Assembly: GCA_963691655.1 (NCBI GenBank) | Contig: OY829326.1 | Span: 97,147,235 to 97,211,234 of the forward strand | Reading direction: 5' to 3' | Length of the DNA: 64,000 nucleotides | Source: Toxonevra muliebris | Lineage: Eukaryota; Arthropoda; Insecta; Diptera; Pallopteridae | In this document: piece by piece, positions 33,495-45,000 of the stretch | Position numbering within the stretch: the stretch's first letter is position 1 | How the letters are laid out: the number at the start of each line of letters is the position of its first letter | Notes under the pieces: model-generated | Database searches by the model: none | What the model saw: only the letters and a program-made list of their open reading frames with translations | Told to the model about the DNA's origin: nothing | Program-made: the position numbers and the translations under genes

Positions 33495-36400
33495 ATGTAT
33501 TGCCACGCCACACGCGCCATCTATACGTTCAAATCGAAAGGTCTACAGCCAACCGCATACCTGTTTAGCAAATACACACACAACAATACCGGAAAGGTAT
33601 TATGTTCTACTGCCCTCTCTAACCTGACATTTGATGCATGGAATTTATCGGCTCGGCAATATGGATCGTATTTAAGCAAAATGGAATCACATTATTTGTG
33701 CGATCACCATCGGCAAGTGGGAGTGAAAGTGTTAGCGCGGAAGTCTGTATTTTTTGGAAGTAAAATAAATAATTATTCGACTGTAAGTGCAATTAGAATT
33801 AAAATTAAGGCAACTTTGCTATGTTTTTTTTCTATTAAATTATAATTTTCGCGAATGTTATTGTTTATTTTGTGGTCTTTCGACCGGCATTTCGTGTGTA
33901 TGTGTGCGAGTGTGTACTTTTATTTTGCCCAGTTATTGTTTATGTGGAATTAATTATTTTCTTTTTTGTCTTACAAAGTATAAAAAATGTGTATTCTTTT
34001 AATTTAATGTAAAGCAATTTATTTTTTCAGTATTAATTATTTGATTCTGTTTTTCTAATGTTTCGATATAAGCAGATTACACTCAATTTTAGTGTAGTTT
34101 TAAAAACGTGTTTCAAGCTCAGCCTACATGTGCATGTATAAAAAAGTTTGCTAATTAGTAAAATCTAAAAGATTTAATGAAGGAAATGTATGCACTAGCG
34201 GATTAATGGGGGTTTACGGCGTTTACCCCCTTTATTGATCACCGTTAGTCACAAATCAAGAAAAAATTTTGAAGGACGTAAAATTAAAACCCATTTCAGG
34301 AATCTCTGAATCAACTAGTGCAAGTTTGGGTATGGGTATGCGATTTAATTTCGCTCGTGTTGACTAAAATCATTATTATTTTAATTATTTTATATAGGTT
34401 CAAATTATTTTTATAGTTAATATAGAATGATTTATGCCTAAGTTATTTAAGCTATTTTTACAATAACTAAGCAAAAAAAGTAGACATTTTTAAAATGTTT
34501 AAAGTAGCCTTTGCAGCTGGACCACACAAAATAGTATTAAATTAATCGGAGACTTCGAGTTAAAATTACAATAACAATTTTATTTTCGAAATATATTAGA
34601 GTCTTTAATAAGATGGTCGCTGTTTTTTTTTAATGAAAATAAATGAATTAACCACAATGATTGCCATTACTTTTTTCCATCTTTCTGGCAAAAATTTGTG
34701 ATTAATCGCGGAGTTTTTTTTACATAAATAAATTACTACTGGACTACAAAATTGTCCTAATTTATAGTTAAATATTTGTTCAATATTTTTGGTTGAAGTA
34801 GATATTGTATTTAGTATACTCGTAGGGTGGAGGATGGGTTATTCCAATCCCGTTTTGTTTCGCCCCAAAAAGCTATGAAAATGGTTTCGAATAAATTTGT
34901 TTGTATGCTTTTTTTTAAAGTAGAAGTTATAATCTATCTTCTCTGATATCGCAATAATTTTTTGTTTCGAATAAAAATTCTTTGTTATATCTGTTTGAAA
35001 AAATGTTGATTGTGAATCGAGTCTCATTTAAGTCTGGTACAAGAATTCAAAATCATCTAAAAATAATAAAAAAAATTGATTATCCGTAAGTGGCTGTTCA
35101 CACGGACGCAGGCATGAACGCCTGTCTGGAACAGAGAGGTAAAAAATTAGGTCTTTTTTCTAACTACCTATTTTTCACCTCTCTCTTTCAGACAGGCTTT
35201 CATGCCTGCGCCCTTGTGAACAGCCACCAACTGTGTATGTCTTTTAAATATTAAAAATTAATTTATCATCATAGAGAAATAGAGTTTAACATTGACAAGT
35301 GCCAACTAAAAGAGATTCTTTATCACCAGAAATGAGTTTCATAATACAATTCAAAAGTTAAAGTTCAACTGTCGAATTTCGCATAAAAAAAAGGAAAAAA
35401 ATCTTTCGTTCTTATCAATTCGCAGAAACACGTACAGTAATTGATAGCACCATCCAAAAATAAAAAAAATAGAGAATATGCTAGCATATATATATTATCG
35501 TATGATTTGAAAATTCATTAAATATTATGTAAATGTACATATACATACATAAATGTATTGCAATGAAAAGAAATGGGATGCCTACAGACTTTGGAAATTT
35601 TTCCGCGATAGATTTTTATGCGGTGATTATGAATAAGAAGTCAAAAACAGAAAAAAAAACAATTTTACTATGACTTTGCGCACATGTGTCTGAAGTGATG
35701 CTTGAATTTCAAAATATATCGATTTGAAAACGTAAAAATATACAGAAAAGGCTCCAAAGCTTTCTGAGTGTTATTTCAAAAGATGGCAGTGCCATAATAA
35801 AAGATTAATCTTCGGAAATAATTTTCTCAAAACTGTTTTAACAGTGTCGAAGTAAATATTTCAATGTGGTTCTGGCTAGCGTTCTGAAAAATATAACAAA
35901 TATATGAGCGTATATCTTAAAGTGCTTACAATTCTCAATATTAATAAGACTTCGGTTACGTAATCTTTTCGGCATTTCCTTCATTACTGGTGTGTTCTCC
36001 ATAATAGTAAAATATAATAAAAATCCAGTGAAAAAACAAAAAACAGTACAATTTTCAACTTTTTTATTTGGTTAATAATTTAAAAAATGAGCGACAAAAA
36101 GTAATGCAAAATGGTAAAAAAGTGAAGCCATGGTTGTAGATTATTAACCCTGTATTAACCCTTAGGACCGTCTCCAGACGGGCAACCGCTTGATACAATT
36201 TAAAATACCTATTTTCTCACTTCATGCAAAAATAAAGACTCCAATTCGATTTTTGACTTTATTTCCGAGTTTTATACATTAAAATCCTCATAATTTTTAT
36301 TGCTAAACAAATTAGCCTACTAGAGGGTTAAAGTGAAAATGCATCGATTTTAGTCATGAGTTTTCTCGCTATTTTTACAGGAACATTTACCAAAACTTTA

Positions 36401-39400
36401 AACGCATTTATTTATTTATTTTTTTCAAAAAATCGTTTTCGAAGGAGGGTTAACGAGAGGTTATTTTTATCGATGAATGCATCAATTAAAAAATACAACT
36501 TCTAGTTTAGTTTTTTTGTGTACTAGTTGTCTAATTGGACGTCTAAAGTCATGTCATTATCTATGCACTCGTGTTTATAGCCATATGTAAGTGAAAGTTT
36601 TATTATGAAAGTCGTTTTATTTACAAAAAGACATTTTATTCAAAACTTAAATTTAATATTATTTATAATTTTATTTAGAAAAAGATGTATTTATTGAGTG
36701 CGACAATGTTATAGTTATCATATGAGCGAAGTTAATATTCACGCGTCATTCAAAGAACAGCAACTCGTAAACTAAAAAGCTTCACAGCTTAAAAACTAAC
36801 TGCATAACTTAATGATTTGCAAACTCTCAGGTGCAGTCTGGAAACAGTGGGACTATGTCACTTGTATATGTGGTCTACAGTTGTTATTTGAAGGAAGGAC
36901 GACTCGAAACCTATAAGATCTATTGTATCAAAGTCCCAAGAAAGAAAAAGGAAGAGAGAAAGAAAGATAGATAAGAAACATACCCAAGCCGAGAATCGAC
37001 TCTGGTTTCCAGAGACAAGAGTCTGACACTGCCACTAGAGCACAGTGGCGATGGTAGGACCTACAGTTTAACCCCGATTCCGAACGGCTGTGGCAATTTT
37101 TTATCAGCTCGGTGGTTTTGCCATTACCAACCAAGGTGTGTACTTGTACACACTCTTGTAATTCTAATATGTGGTCTATAATCGTATACATTATTATCGG
37201 CAATTCGGTTATTTGCAAATACACTCAATACAGCACAGAACGAACATTTATCTAATCAAACTTTTTGGCAAATCGTGGAGAAAATTTAAGTTTCAGTTGC
37301 GTTAAGGCAATTGTGTTGGGCAGAAGGCACAAGTGTAGACTTAAATTATTTTGTTTTATTTTGTTTTTAGAAATTTAAAATAACGTAAGTTTAGCTCAAA
37401 ATTGAATCATTTTAAACTTGCAAAATTGATAGCGATTGTTTTTTTTCCTAAATGCTCGTAGTAAATGAAATTGTTTATGAAAATATTTTTGTTTTTCTTT
37501 CGTTTTTGCATACACAAACGTCGCGTATTTAAATTGTTATGTTGTTTTCATGGAAAGATAATCTTGCAACATTATCAGAAAATAACTTGATTTTACAATA
37601 TGAACTCTGATCTTAGTTTGAAAAAAAACGTATATATTTTTTACATTTTTCATTAAAAACGTCAAATCGAATGCAGTTCGATGCTGAATTTACTGAATTA
37701 TAGACTCATTTAAAGTGTAACAGTCTTCAGAATAAGTTTACAACTAAATGTATTGAAATTAAAATTGAAATAAATACTAAAATTGAAATGGCTGCTAAAG
37801 TAAATAACATCGAAATTCAATTACAACTTTACAATACTTTCTTTGTTTTTTTCTTTTCTTGTTTAATAGAAAATGTCTGGAAATGCAAAAATGTTGAACG
37901 CTAACTTAAGCGAAATCGATCCTGAGTTGACCGAATTTATACAGCAAGAGAAAAAACGGCAAACTGTTGGTTTGGAAATGATTGCCAGCGAGAATTTTAC
38001 TTCTGTATCGGTGTTGGAATGTTTGAGCTCATGCTTACATAACAAGTACTCGGAAGGTCTACCTGGCAAGAGGTAAGTACATAAATGTGCTTAAGCTGAA
38101 ACATTAATGAAAACAAGAAGATCCTCATCAATTTTACAGATACTATGGTGGTAATCAATTTATCGATAAAGTTGAAGTGTTAGCACAGAAACGTGCTCTC
38201 GAAGCTTTCAAGTTGTGTGCCGAAGAATGGGGTGTGAATGTCCAGCCTTATTCTGGTTCACCAGCCAATTTCGCTGTCTACACCGGTATATGCCAGCCGC
38301 ATGACCGCATCATGGGGTTAGATTTACCCGATGGCGGACATTTAACTCACGGTTTTATGACAGCCACTAAACGTGTTTCGGCCACTTCGATTTTCTTCGA
38401 GAGCATGCCATATAAAGTTAATCCAGAAACTGGTCTCATTGATTACGATAAATTGGAAGCGAATGCCAAACTCTTTAAGCCCAAGGTGATTATTGCTGGA
38501 ATTTCATGCTATTCGCGTTGTTTGGACTATGCGCGTTTCCGGAAAATTTGCGATGCCAATGATGCATACTTGTTTGCTGATATGGCGCATATTGCTGGTT
38601 TGGTTGCGGCTGGTTTGATACCATCACCATTTGAATATGCTGATATTGTAAGCACAACCACGCATAAAACGCTGCGTGGTCCACGCGCCGGTGTCATCTT
38701 CTTCCGCAAGGGCGTGCGCAAGGTGAAGCCAAATGGTGATAAAATCATGTACGATTTGGAGGATCGTATCAATGGTGCCGTCTTTCCAGGATTACAAGGT
38801 ATGCTTTTTTACTAGCGCAATTAAAGATGTAAAACCGTAAAGAGATGCAGAACGAAGGTAACCGATTACGATGGTATTTCACCGAGAACTACCAGCTATT
38901 TTCGTTAACAATCGCTTACGTATTTATTATTAAAAAAAAATTGGGCAAGTGACAAAAACTAAAAGTTTTTTATTCAAAATGTCGCGACATTCAAATGATA
39001 TTTGGAACTTTATTGTACGAAATTTAATGTGTTCTGAAGAGTCTTAAAATGCAAAAAATCAACCCTCCACTGGGTGACGTGAAACAGTTTCACACTAACG
39101 GTGCCAGGTCCGACTGTCTTCATTATTGTTATTATTTTTAAGTGAATTTGATGCAATATAAAAAACATCATGGTTAATGAAAATTCATTTTATTTTCAAC
39201 GTAAAAACATGCATATATAGGAAAGGCTGACTTCGGAAATGCATTAATGTAAAGCATCGTTATCTTTACTACTGGATGGTTGGAAAATATATTTATCTTA
39301 CTGAGCAACTGTGCTGTAGTGCAAATTTACAACATAGTTGCGCGATACAATCAATTTGCTTATAAACAATTTAGCACACTGATGCTTTCCATTAATGCAT

Positions 39401-40141
39401 TTCCGAAGTCAGTCAAACTTTCAAAAATACAAAATGTTTGCAAACTCTTGAGCAGTCTGGCAAACTCCGCGTCACCAGTTGAGGGTTAATTGTTTAAATT
39501 TTTAATTGCTTTGACCATTTTTTTTTTTAACAAAAATACCAAATATGACTAAAATATATCCTTATTTTTTTTTTGTTTTATTTTGGTTTTTTATAGGTGG
39601 CCCACACAATAATACCATTGCTGGGATCGCTACTGCCATGAAACAGGCAGCCACGCCTGCTTTTGCAGAATATCAAAAACAAGTAATTGCCAACTCACGT
39701 CGCCTTTGCGATGGCCTTCAAAAGCGTGGCTATGCTATTGCCACTGGTGGCACTGATGTACATCTAATTTTGCTCGATTTGCGCAGTGTCGGCTTGACTG
39801 GCTCACGCGCTGAATATGTACTTGAAGAGGTTAGCATTGCATGCAACAAGAATACAGTGCCTGGTGATAAGTCTGCACTCAATCCTTCGGGCATACGCCT
39901 GGGCACACCGGCGCTCACCACACGTGGCTTGGTTGAAACTGATATTGATTGTGTTTGCGAATATATCGATAATGCCTTGAAGATTTGCGGTGAAGCAGTA
40001 AAAGTCTCGGGACCCAAACTTGCCGATTTCCATGAAACCGTACACAAGAATGCTGATATTGCTGCCAAGATCGCTGAATTGCGTAAAACTGTTGAGAAAT
40101 TCAGTGAAAATTTCCCATTGCCAGGCATGGAGTGCTTGTAG
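33495..40141 (+). CDS. Shmt: Serine hydroxymethyltransferase, mitochondrial and cytosolic isoforms
   Basis: Coding exons: 33495-33782 (leader), 37870-38072, 38140-38798 and 39597-40141. From ATG 37873 the enzyme is 467 residues, the usual SHMT length. From ATG 33495 the leader joins in frame (96 residues plus Lys) to give 564 residues. The leader is basic and poor in acidic residues for its first ~45 positions, consistent with a mitochondrial presequence. The PLP lysine lies in [13 protein letters not shown]; the substrate and folate regions ([37 protein letters not shown]) are intact. The enzyme converts serine and tetrahydrofolate to glycine and methylene-tetrahydrofolate. A candidate cytosolic first exon ends at a GTAAGT at 37385. 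Introns carry a hairpin, MITEs and a SINE. It converges with the BTB gene. Confidence 0.96.
34000..35089. other. Shmt intron 1, first part: nothing recognised
   Basis: AT-rich intron sequence without coding frames, repeat ends or regulatory motifs that I can support. Confidence 0.4.
35090..35227. repeat. Fold-back hairpin in Shmt intron 1
   Basis: The arms start GTGGCTGTTCACA and end TGTGAACAGCCAC. CGCAGGCATGAA..GCCTGTCTG is mirrored by CAGACAGGC..TCATGCCTGCG, and AGAGAGGT by ACCTCTCT. Arms are about 55 bp with few mismatches. This is probably a MITE; expression as a small-RNA hairpin is possible but unsupported. Confidence 0.75.
36159..36327. mobile_element. 169-bp TTAA-flanked MITE
   Basis: TTAA at 36155-36158 and 36328-36331. 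The ends CCCTTAGGAC and CTACTAGAGGG begin and end with CCCT/AGGG, like other piggyBac-type ends in the window, but the inverted match is short. Confidence 0.5.
36884..37160 (-). mobile_element. tRNA-derived SINE pieces
   Basis: Read on the minus strand, a core block (GTACACACCTTGGTTGGTAA, ACCACCGAGCTGATAAAAAA, CCGTTCGGAATCGGGG, AAACTGTAGGTCC) matches the SINE at 48 kb. It is joined to a second tRNA-like head with CTCTAGTGGCAGTG (box A) and AGAGTCGATTCTCG (box B). The trailing part matches 55266-55410 in inverse orientation. It appears to be two SINE units fused, the first truncated at its head. Confidence 0.75.
39063..39485. mobile_element. 423-bp MITE in Shmt intron 3
   Basis: The ends CCCTCCACTGGGTGACG and CGTCACCAGTTGAGGG are inverted. 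The right flank is TTAA and the left flank TCAA, i.e. a piggyBac-type TTAA duplication with one substitution. An inner inverted pair, GACTTCGGAAATGCATTAA (near 39231) and TTAATGCATTTCCGAAGTC (near 39392), makes it a double fold-back. Flanking intron sequence is unremarkable. Confidence 0.65.
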
Positions 40142-40204
40142 TGTTTTGAGCATTTTAGCTAAGCTAAACTAAAAATTGAAGTCATCATCATACATTTGTA
40201 ATGA

Positions 40205-40210
40205 AATAAA
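40205..40210 (+). terminator. Polyadenylation signal of Shmt
   Basis: AATAAA 64 bases after the Shmt stop codon, followed by a T-rich stretch. Confidence 0.6.
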
Positions 40211-41856
40211 AATACATTTTATTTTTTTATATAATCAAGGTTTTTGTTTTGTGTTTTTTGTGTTACTTTCTAATTGCTATATATAATTTTCGGGTACTCT
40301 GCTTAATATCTACATACATTGTATTGGGATAAAAGACATTTTCGGGAATTTGCATGGATATGAAAGTTTAATTTGTTAAATTAAGTATATCATGCAATAA
40401 TTGAAAAATATGTGAGTCCAAAAAGTTTAAAATCTATACAATGAACAGTAATATAGCACCGTCCATAAAAATAAAGGTTTTGGGAGAAATTAATGCACAC
40501 TAAAATTTAATAACTGTGAGCGTTTCTTAGAGCTTTTAAGATATTACGAACTGAAGTTGAAAGTTTTCGTTTCTGTGACTGGCGAATGCCATGGCGAGAC
40601 ATGGGGCTTCGTTGGGTATATCACAGTCGCCAAAAGTGCTCTCTTAAAAATTTTAATATAATCTCTTCAAAACTGAAAAGCTCTCATGCACTTCAACTGC
40701 ATTATCGAGTGGGTTTACCAAAACGGAAAGATTAACTTTGAACTTTCTTTTGGCGACATCGCACAGGCACCGCGTCACGTATTGATAGCAAGGTCAGGAT
40801 CAAGGTTAGCATGAACGTGTATCAGGAATCTGTTCTCAAATTACCATTCAAGCCAGTGGCGACTAAACATTTCAGAGGCCGTTTAGATTCTAATAAGACT
40901 CAACGTAGTCTCAGAAAGCGCGATAGAATCCAAAAAGGTATAACAATACTGTCCTCCTTTATATTTTGCATAAAAAGAGGCCTTCCAATTCGCTATATGT
41001 CAATACTTTAGATTTGAAAAATTTTCAAACTCGAAAGTTTACAGTGAAAGTTAGATGCTTCGAGGAAAGCGCTTGATCGAGATTACGGTAAGTTCTCGTT
41101 CAATGAGAGATTCAATGGCATAATTAAAACCAAAAGAGAGAATATTGCAAATAGAAAAATAATTTAAAAGATTGAAAAATTGTGCAATATTTTGTTTTCC
41201 ATTTTGAATAAAATGTAGGTTAACAAAAACCTTTTCTATGGCATCAACTGGTATATGGAATACTATTCTGCATAAATTTTACTCGAGGAAGGAACACTTG
41301 AGCACCTATTGTGGTGGCCCAGCTCACGTAAGATAAAACACTCAAAACGTTTAGCAAACTATTCTTCATCAAAATAGCATATACGGATAAACTATAGAGC
41401 AAGACAATTTCTTGTAATAGAGGTCAAATTAAAGCATTAACAAAACATTTTTCACGTCAAGACCGAAAAGGCAACGAAACAGCATAGGCAACTTATATTC
41501 ATAATTAACGCTACGAGAATCAACACGTTCCTTATATTTTGTTCTATAGTCCGTTGCCATTTAGATCGTGTCGGCTAAGCGTGAATCAACCACTAATACA
41601 TAATATATAGGGTCCGAACTAGCCAACAATTTTTCGATAGTGTTATAGTTAATGGAATTACGTAACAGAAATTATAAAGTAATTAAAAATTAACTGTGGC
41701 ATATTCTTCCCTCCTTTTATCTTTTTTTTTGTTTTTGTTTTTGTTTTTTTTTTTTAAACAACAAAAGGACACTAACATTTATATAACATGCAAGTATGTA
41801 TATCTGTATGCATGTAATATTTAAAATCTTTTAAAAGTATTGCTTTATGTATGTTT
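40211..41856. other. Region between convergent Shmt and BTB gene
   Basis: No recognisable gene. A plus frame at 40811-41011 lacks domain content. The left half should be the Shmt flank and the right ~300 bp the 3' UTR of the downstream zinc-finger isoform of the BTB gene. Confidence 0.4.
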
Positions 41857-42086
41857 CTATGCAAATTCCATTTTGATGCATTCCTTGGTCACACGCATAT
41901 CACGATGAAATCTTGAATTGTGCGTTGATAGTGACCATTTCGTTTTGAAACTTTTGTTGCAAATGGTGCACTCATATTCCTTACCAGATATTTCAGAGTG
42001 TCGTGATGTTATGTGACGTCGTAACGCATTCATTGATTGCAGCCTACGATTGCATATCTTGCAAATAAGTGAAGCAACGTCTTCAT
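41857..42086 (-). CDS. Alternative terminal exon 2 of the BTB gene (two C2H2 fingers)
   Basis: The acceptor TTTATTTCAG precedes GATGAAGACG in phase 1. The exon encodes 76 codons with stop TAG at 41859-41857. Finger 1 is CKICNRRLQSMNALRRHI..RH and finger 2 CTICNKSFKTKWSLSTH..RFH, each with the Cys-x2-Cys and His pairs intact. The short linker after finger 1 (SEISGKEYE) is typical of insect BTB proteins with paired fingers. It is the most 3' exon and ends 1.7 kb from the Shmt stop. Confidence 0.88.
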
Positions 42087-45000
42087 CTGAAATAAATAGA
42101 AAAATACGTGTATGTAGACAATTGAAAGTTTCGAGGTAATTTTTTGATTTTTATGTAATTATATATAGAAAAGACTAATTAATCCTCAAATAGTAATGAG
42201 CTAGAATGAGCCGGAAGAATTTCTATATCACGGGTTTTTGTTGTGATAAATTGATTATACAAAAAAATTTGCATTTAACCTCTTCGCTGAAAAAGTACAC
42301 ATATGTGTACTCACGTTTTTGTGTATTATGTTTTCTGGAATGAAGTTCCATTAGAATCCAAAAAAAGTAACTCAAATAAATTCAAAAATTGAAAAAATTC
42401 GCAAAAATTTCTGACCTCAGACACCGAAGAGGATAAAATTATATCTTTTAAGCGATAAATTATATTTTGAGTATAACCAAAGAATTTGAAAACCAGACAG
42501 GCTTAAGTTACGATTAAATTATTTGTCAAACTGTTAAAATTTTCACATTTCACTTCATTGTCAAACGGAATAATTGTCAAATTTTTATAACAAACGATCT
42601 TTCAGCAACGTTTGCTACTAAACGGAAACTTGAATATACAGTCAAGCTATTTGGTAAGCTGTTTAACGCAAAAGTACCTCACAAGCAGACATTTTCTTAA
42701 ATAGAGTTAGACAATTGAAATGTTTATTTACCGTCGTATATCATACAAAATTGTACGATATTAAAATTATACAATGTCTCAGACAAAGTTGCTCCTTATG
42801 ATTATACACAAAAACATGTTTTGTTTTTATATCAACCTCCTCTCCTTATCCCCATTTTTATGTATTTTTAATAATTTAAATTTAAAAATCATTTTATTTT
42901 ATAAAACAAATTGTTATACTAGATATCGATTAAAAAAGTTAATGTCGGTTGCACTCTAGTTATTAGTAAACAAAATTGACGATCACTCAAATCAAAAATC
43001 AAATAACGTATCATTCATAATAATGATTTTCAGTTAAATTTCTCAGGAAAAATCAGTTAAACAATAGTCCAAAACAGTCAAAAATCCAGTTGGCTAGATT
43101 TTTTTTTGGAATTCTTCCCCAGTCAAACAATACAAAATCTAGTCCTATCTGGTTGGAAACAGTCAAAATAGCAACAGTGATTTTACTATCAATTTCTATT
43201 TGCAATAAATTCAACATCATTGAATTTATTGCAAATATATTGGCATTGTAAATATTTATTTGCTATTAATGTCGGTTTGCTTCGAATTTTTGCAAGAAAT
43301 ATAAGGATACGTTTTAAGGCTGTGCGTCGTTATGAGAACAAAAATAAGCGAGAATAAACAAGTGAAAAAAAAATAAAATACTTCCCGTCATACTAGCCAG
43401 ATAAACTTTATTCAGAAACAAATACTTTTAGGCATTCAACTTTATCGGCTTCATAAAACAACGCCCATTAAATTTTTTATGTTTTTGCGATCAGGTCTAT
43501 GCTTTTTACATAAACATTTATCAATCGCAATTTTTTTTTTTAAATCAATCAAAAATTTAGCAACTAGAGGGTTAAACGATTTCATTTCCTCCTGGATATA
43601 TACAAAATTCACCACAGATTCGTGATCAGCTGCTCAAAATTTAACCAAAAATCCCCATTAGAGCGTAAAAAATTGGTTTATTGAATTTTTCAAAAAGCAA
43701 TGAAACAAAATTATATTGGAAGAAAGAAATAGATAAAATAAAAAGTAATACACTGCAATTCTGAATTTTTATTTCAGTTGACTTATCTAAGTTGTAATCA
43801 CTCGAGGTTAGACAATTACGAATTTTAATTGAAATATATTTTTTCTTGACATTGAATTTATATATTTTCTTAATATTTATTTTCTTCTTTTTTAATTAAA
43901 ATAATAAAAACGTACTAATATTTAAACATTTTTTTTTTACATTTGAAATTTTATACACATTTAATTTGAATCTAAATGAAACACATACATACATTTTCTT
44001 TTTGGTATAAACATTTTTGAATGTTAAGTTTGTTTAATAAAATAAAATTACCATGGCATAAAAAATAAGAAAAAATAGAATCGTGAAAATCCCAGATGAT
44101 ACCATATGAGGATGCAATTATTAGGCAAAGAGCAAATTTGAATGTACTTAGTCATTTTTGTTGAAACCAGCAATGACTATGCATATTTACAAGAACTAGT
44201 AATGTGATATAAATAAATAAATAAAAATAAAATACCTCTTTAATATATAGTTATCGAGAACGTATCAATCTGTATGTGCATCTAAACATATTACACTGTG
44301 CAACAATTTAAGGGTAATGGAATCTAACGGAGAAGCACAATGGTCCTCGTTGACTGAGTGCTATGGTTAAGTCCAGCCCACCCACAACTCTAACTCTAAC
44401 GGAGAAGAGACCAACACAGGTCGATAGTACTGGTCTAAAGCAACAAAATCCTAAGAAGGTTTTAAACAGTTAGCTCGCTTTTAAATGTTATAGCCTATCA
44501 AAGTTGAGCTGTTTTAGTGTATTTCTCAATTCTATTTTCTGTTTATGGTATAATAAAAATAACAATTTGAAAACCGAAACTTTATTAAATTCTATACATT
44601 GTTCATTCAAAGCCAATAATTGTAAATAACACTATGCGACAAAAATTTGGATGACAAAAATAAAAAAAATTTGGTAAGATTACGATGTCAGTAGTTGATC
44701 CTGAAAAGGATTTTGAAAAGTTAGCTCGGGTTTATGATTAATTGATGTTTGAAGTCGCACTTAATATTCGATTTGTTTTGCTATTTTCGGTCCTTAAAAT
44801 CACTTGGCACTCGCCAATCATCTTGTAATTTTGCACATTTATTTTTAAAAGAAAGCAGTTTAAGAATCTCTAACCAGATTTTGACAATTCAAAATGGCGG
44901 ATCAATATGGGGACCACATGCAAATTTAAGGTTAAATTTTTGAATCAATTTTTAAAATATTAACTGTTAGTCAATTACCATAAAATTTCGCATACTTAAC

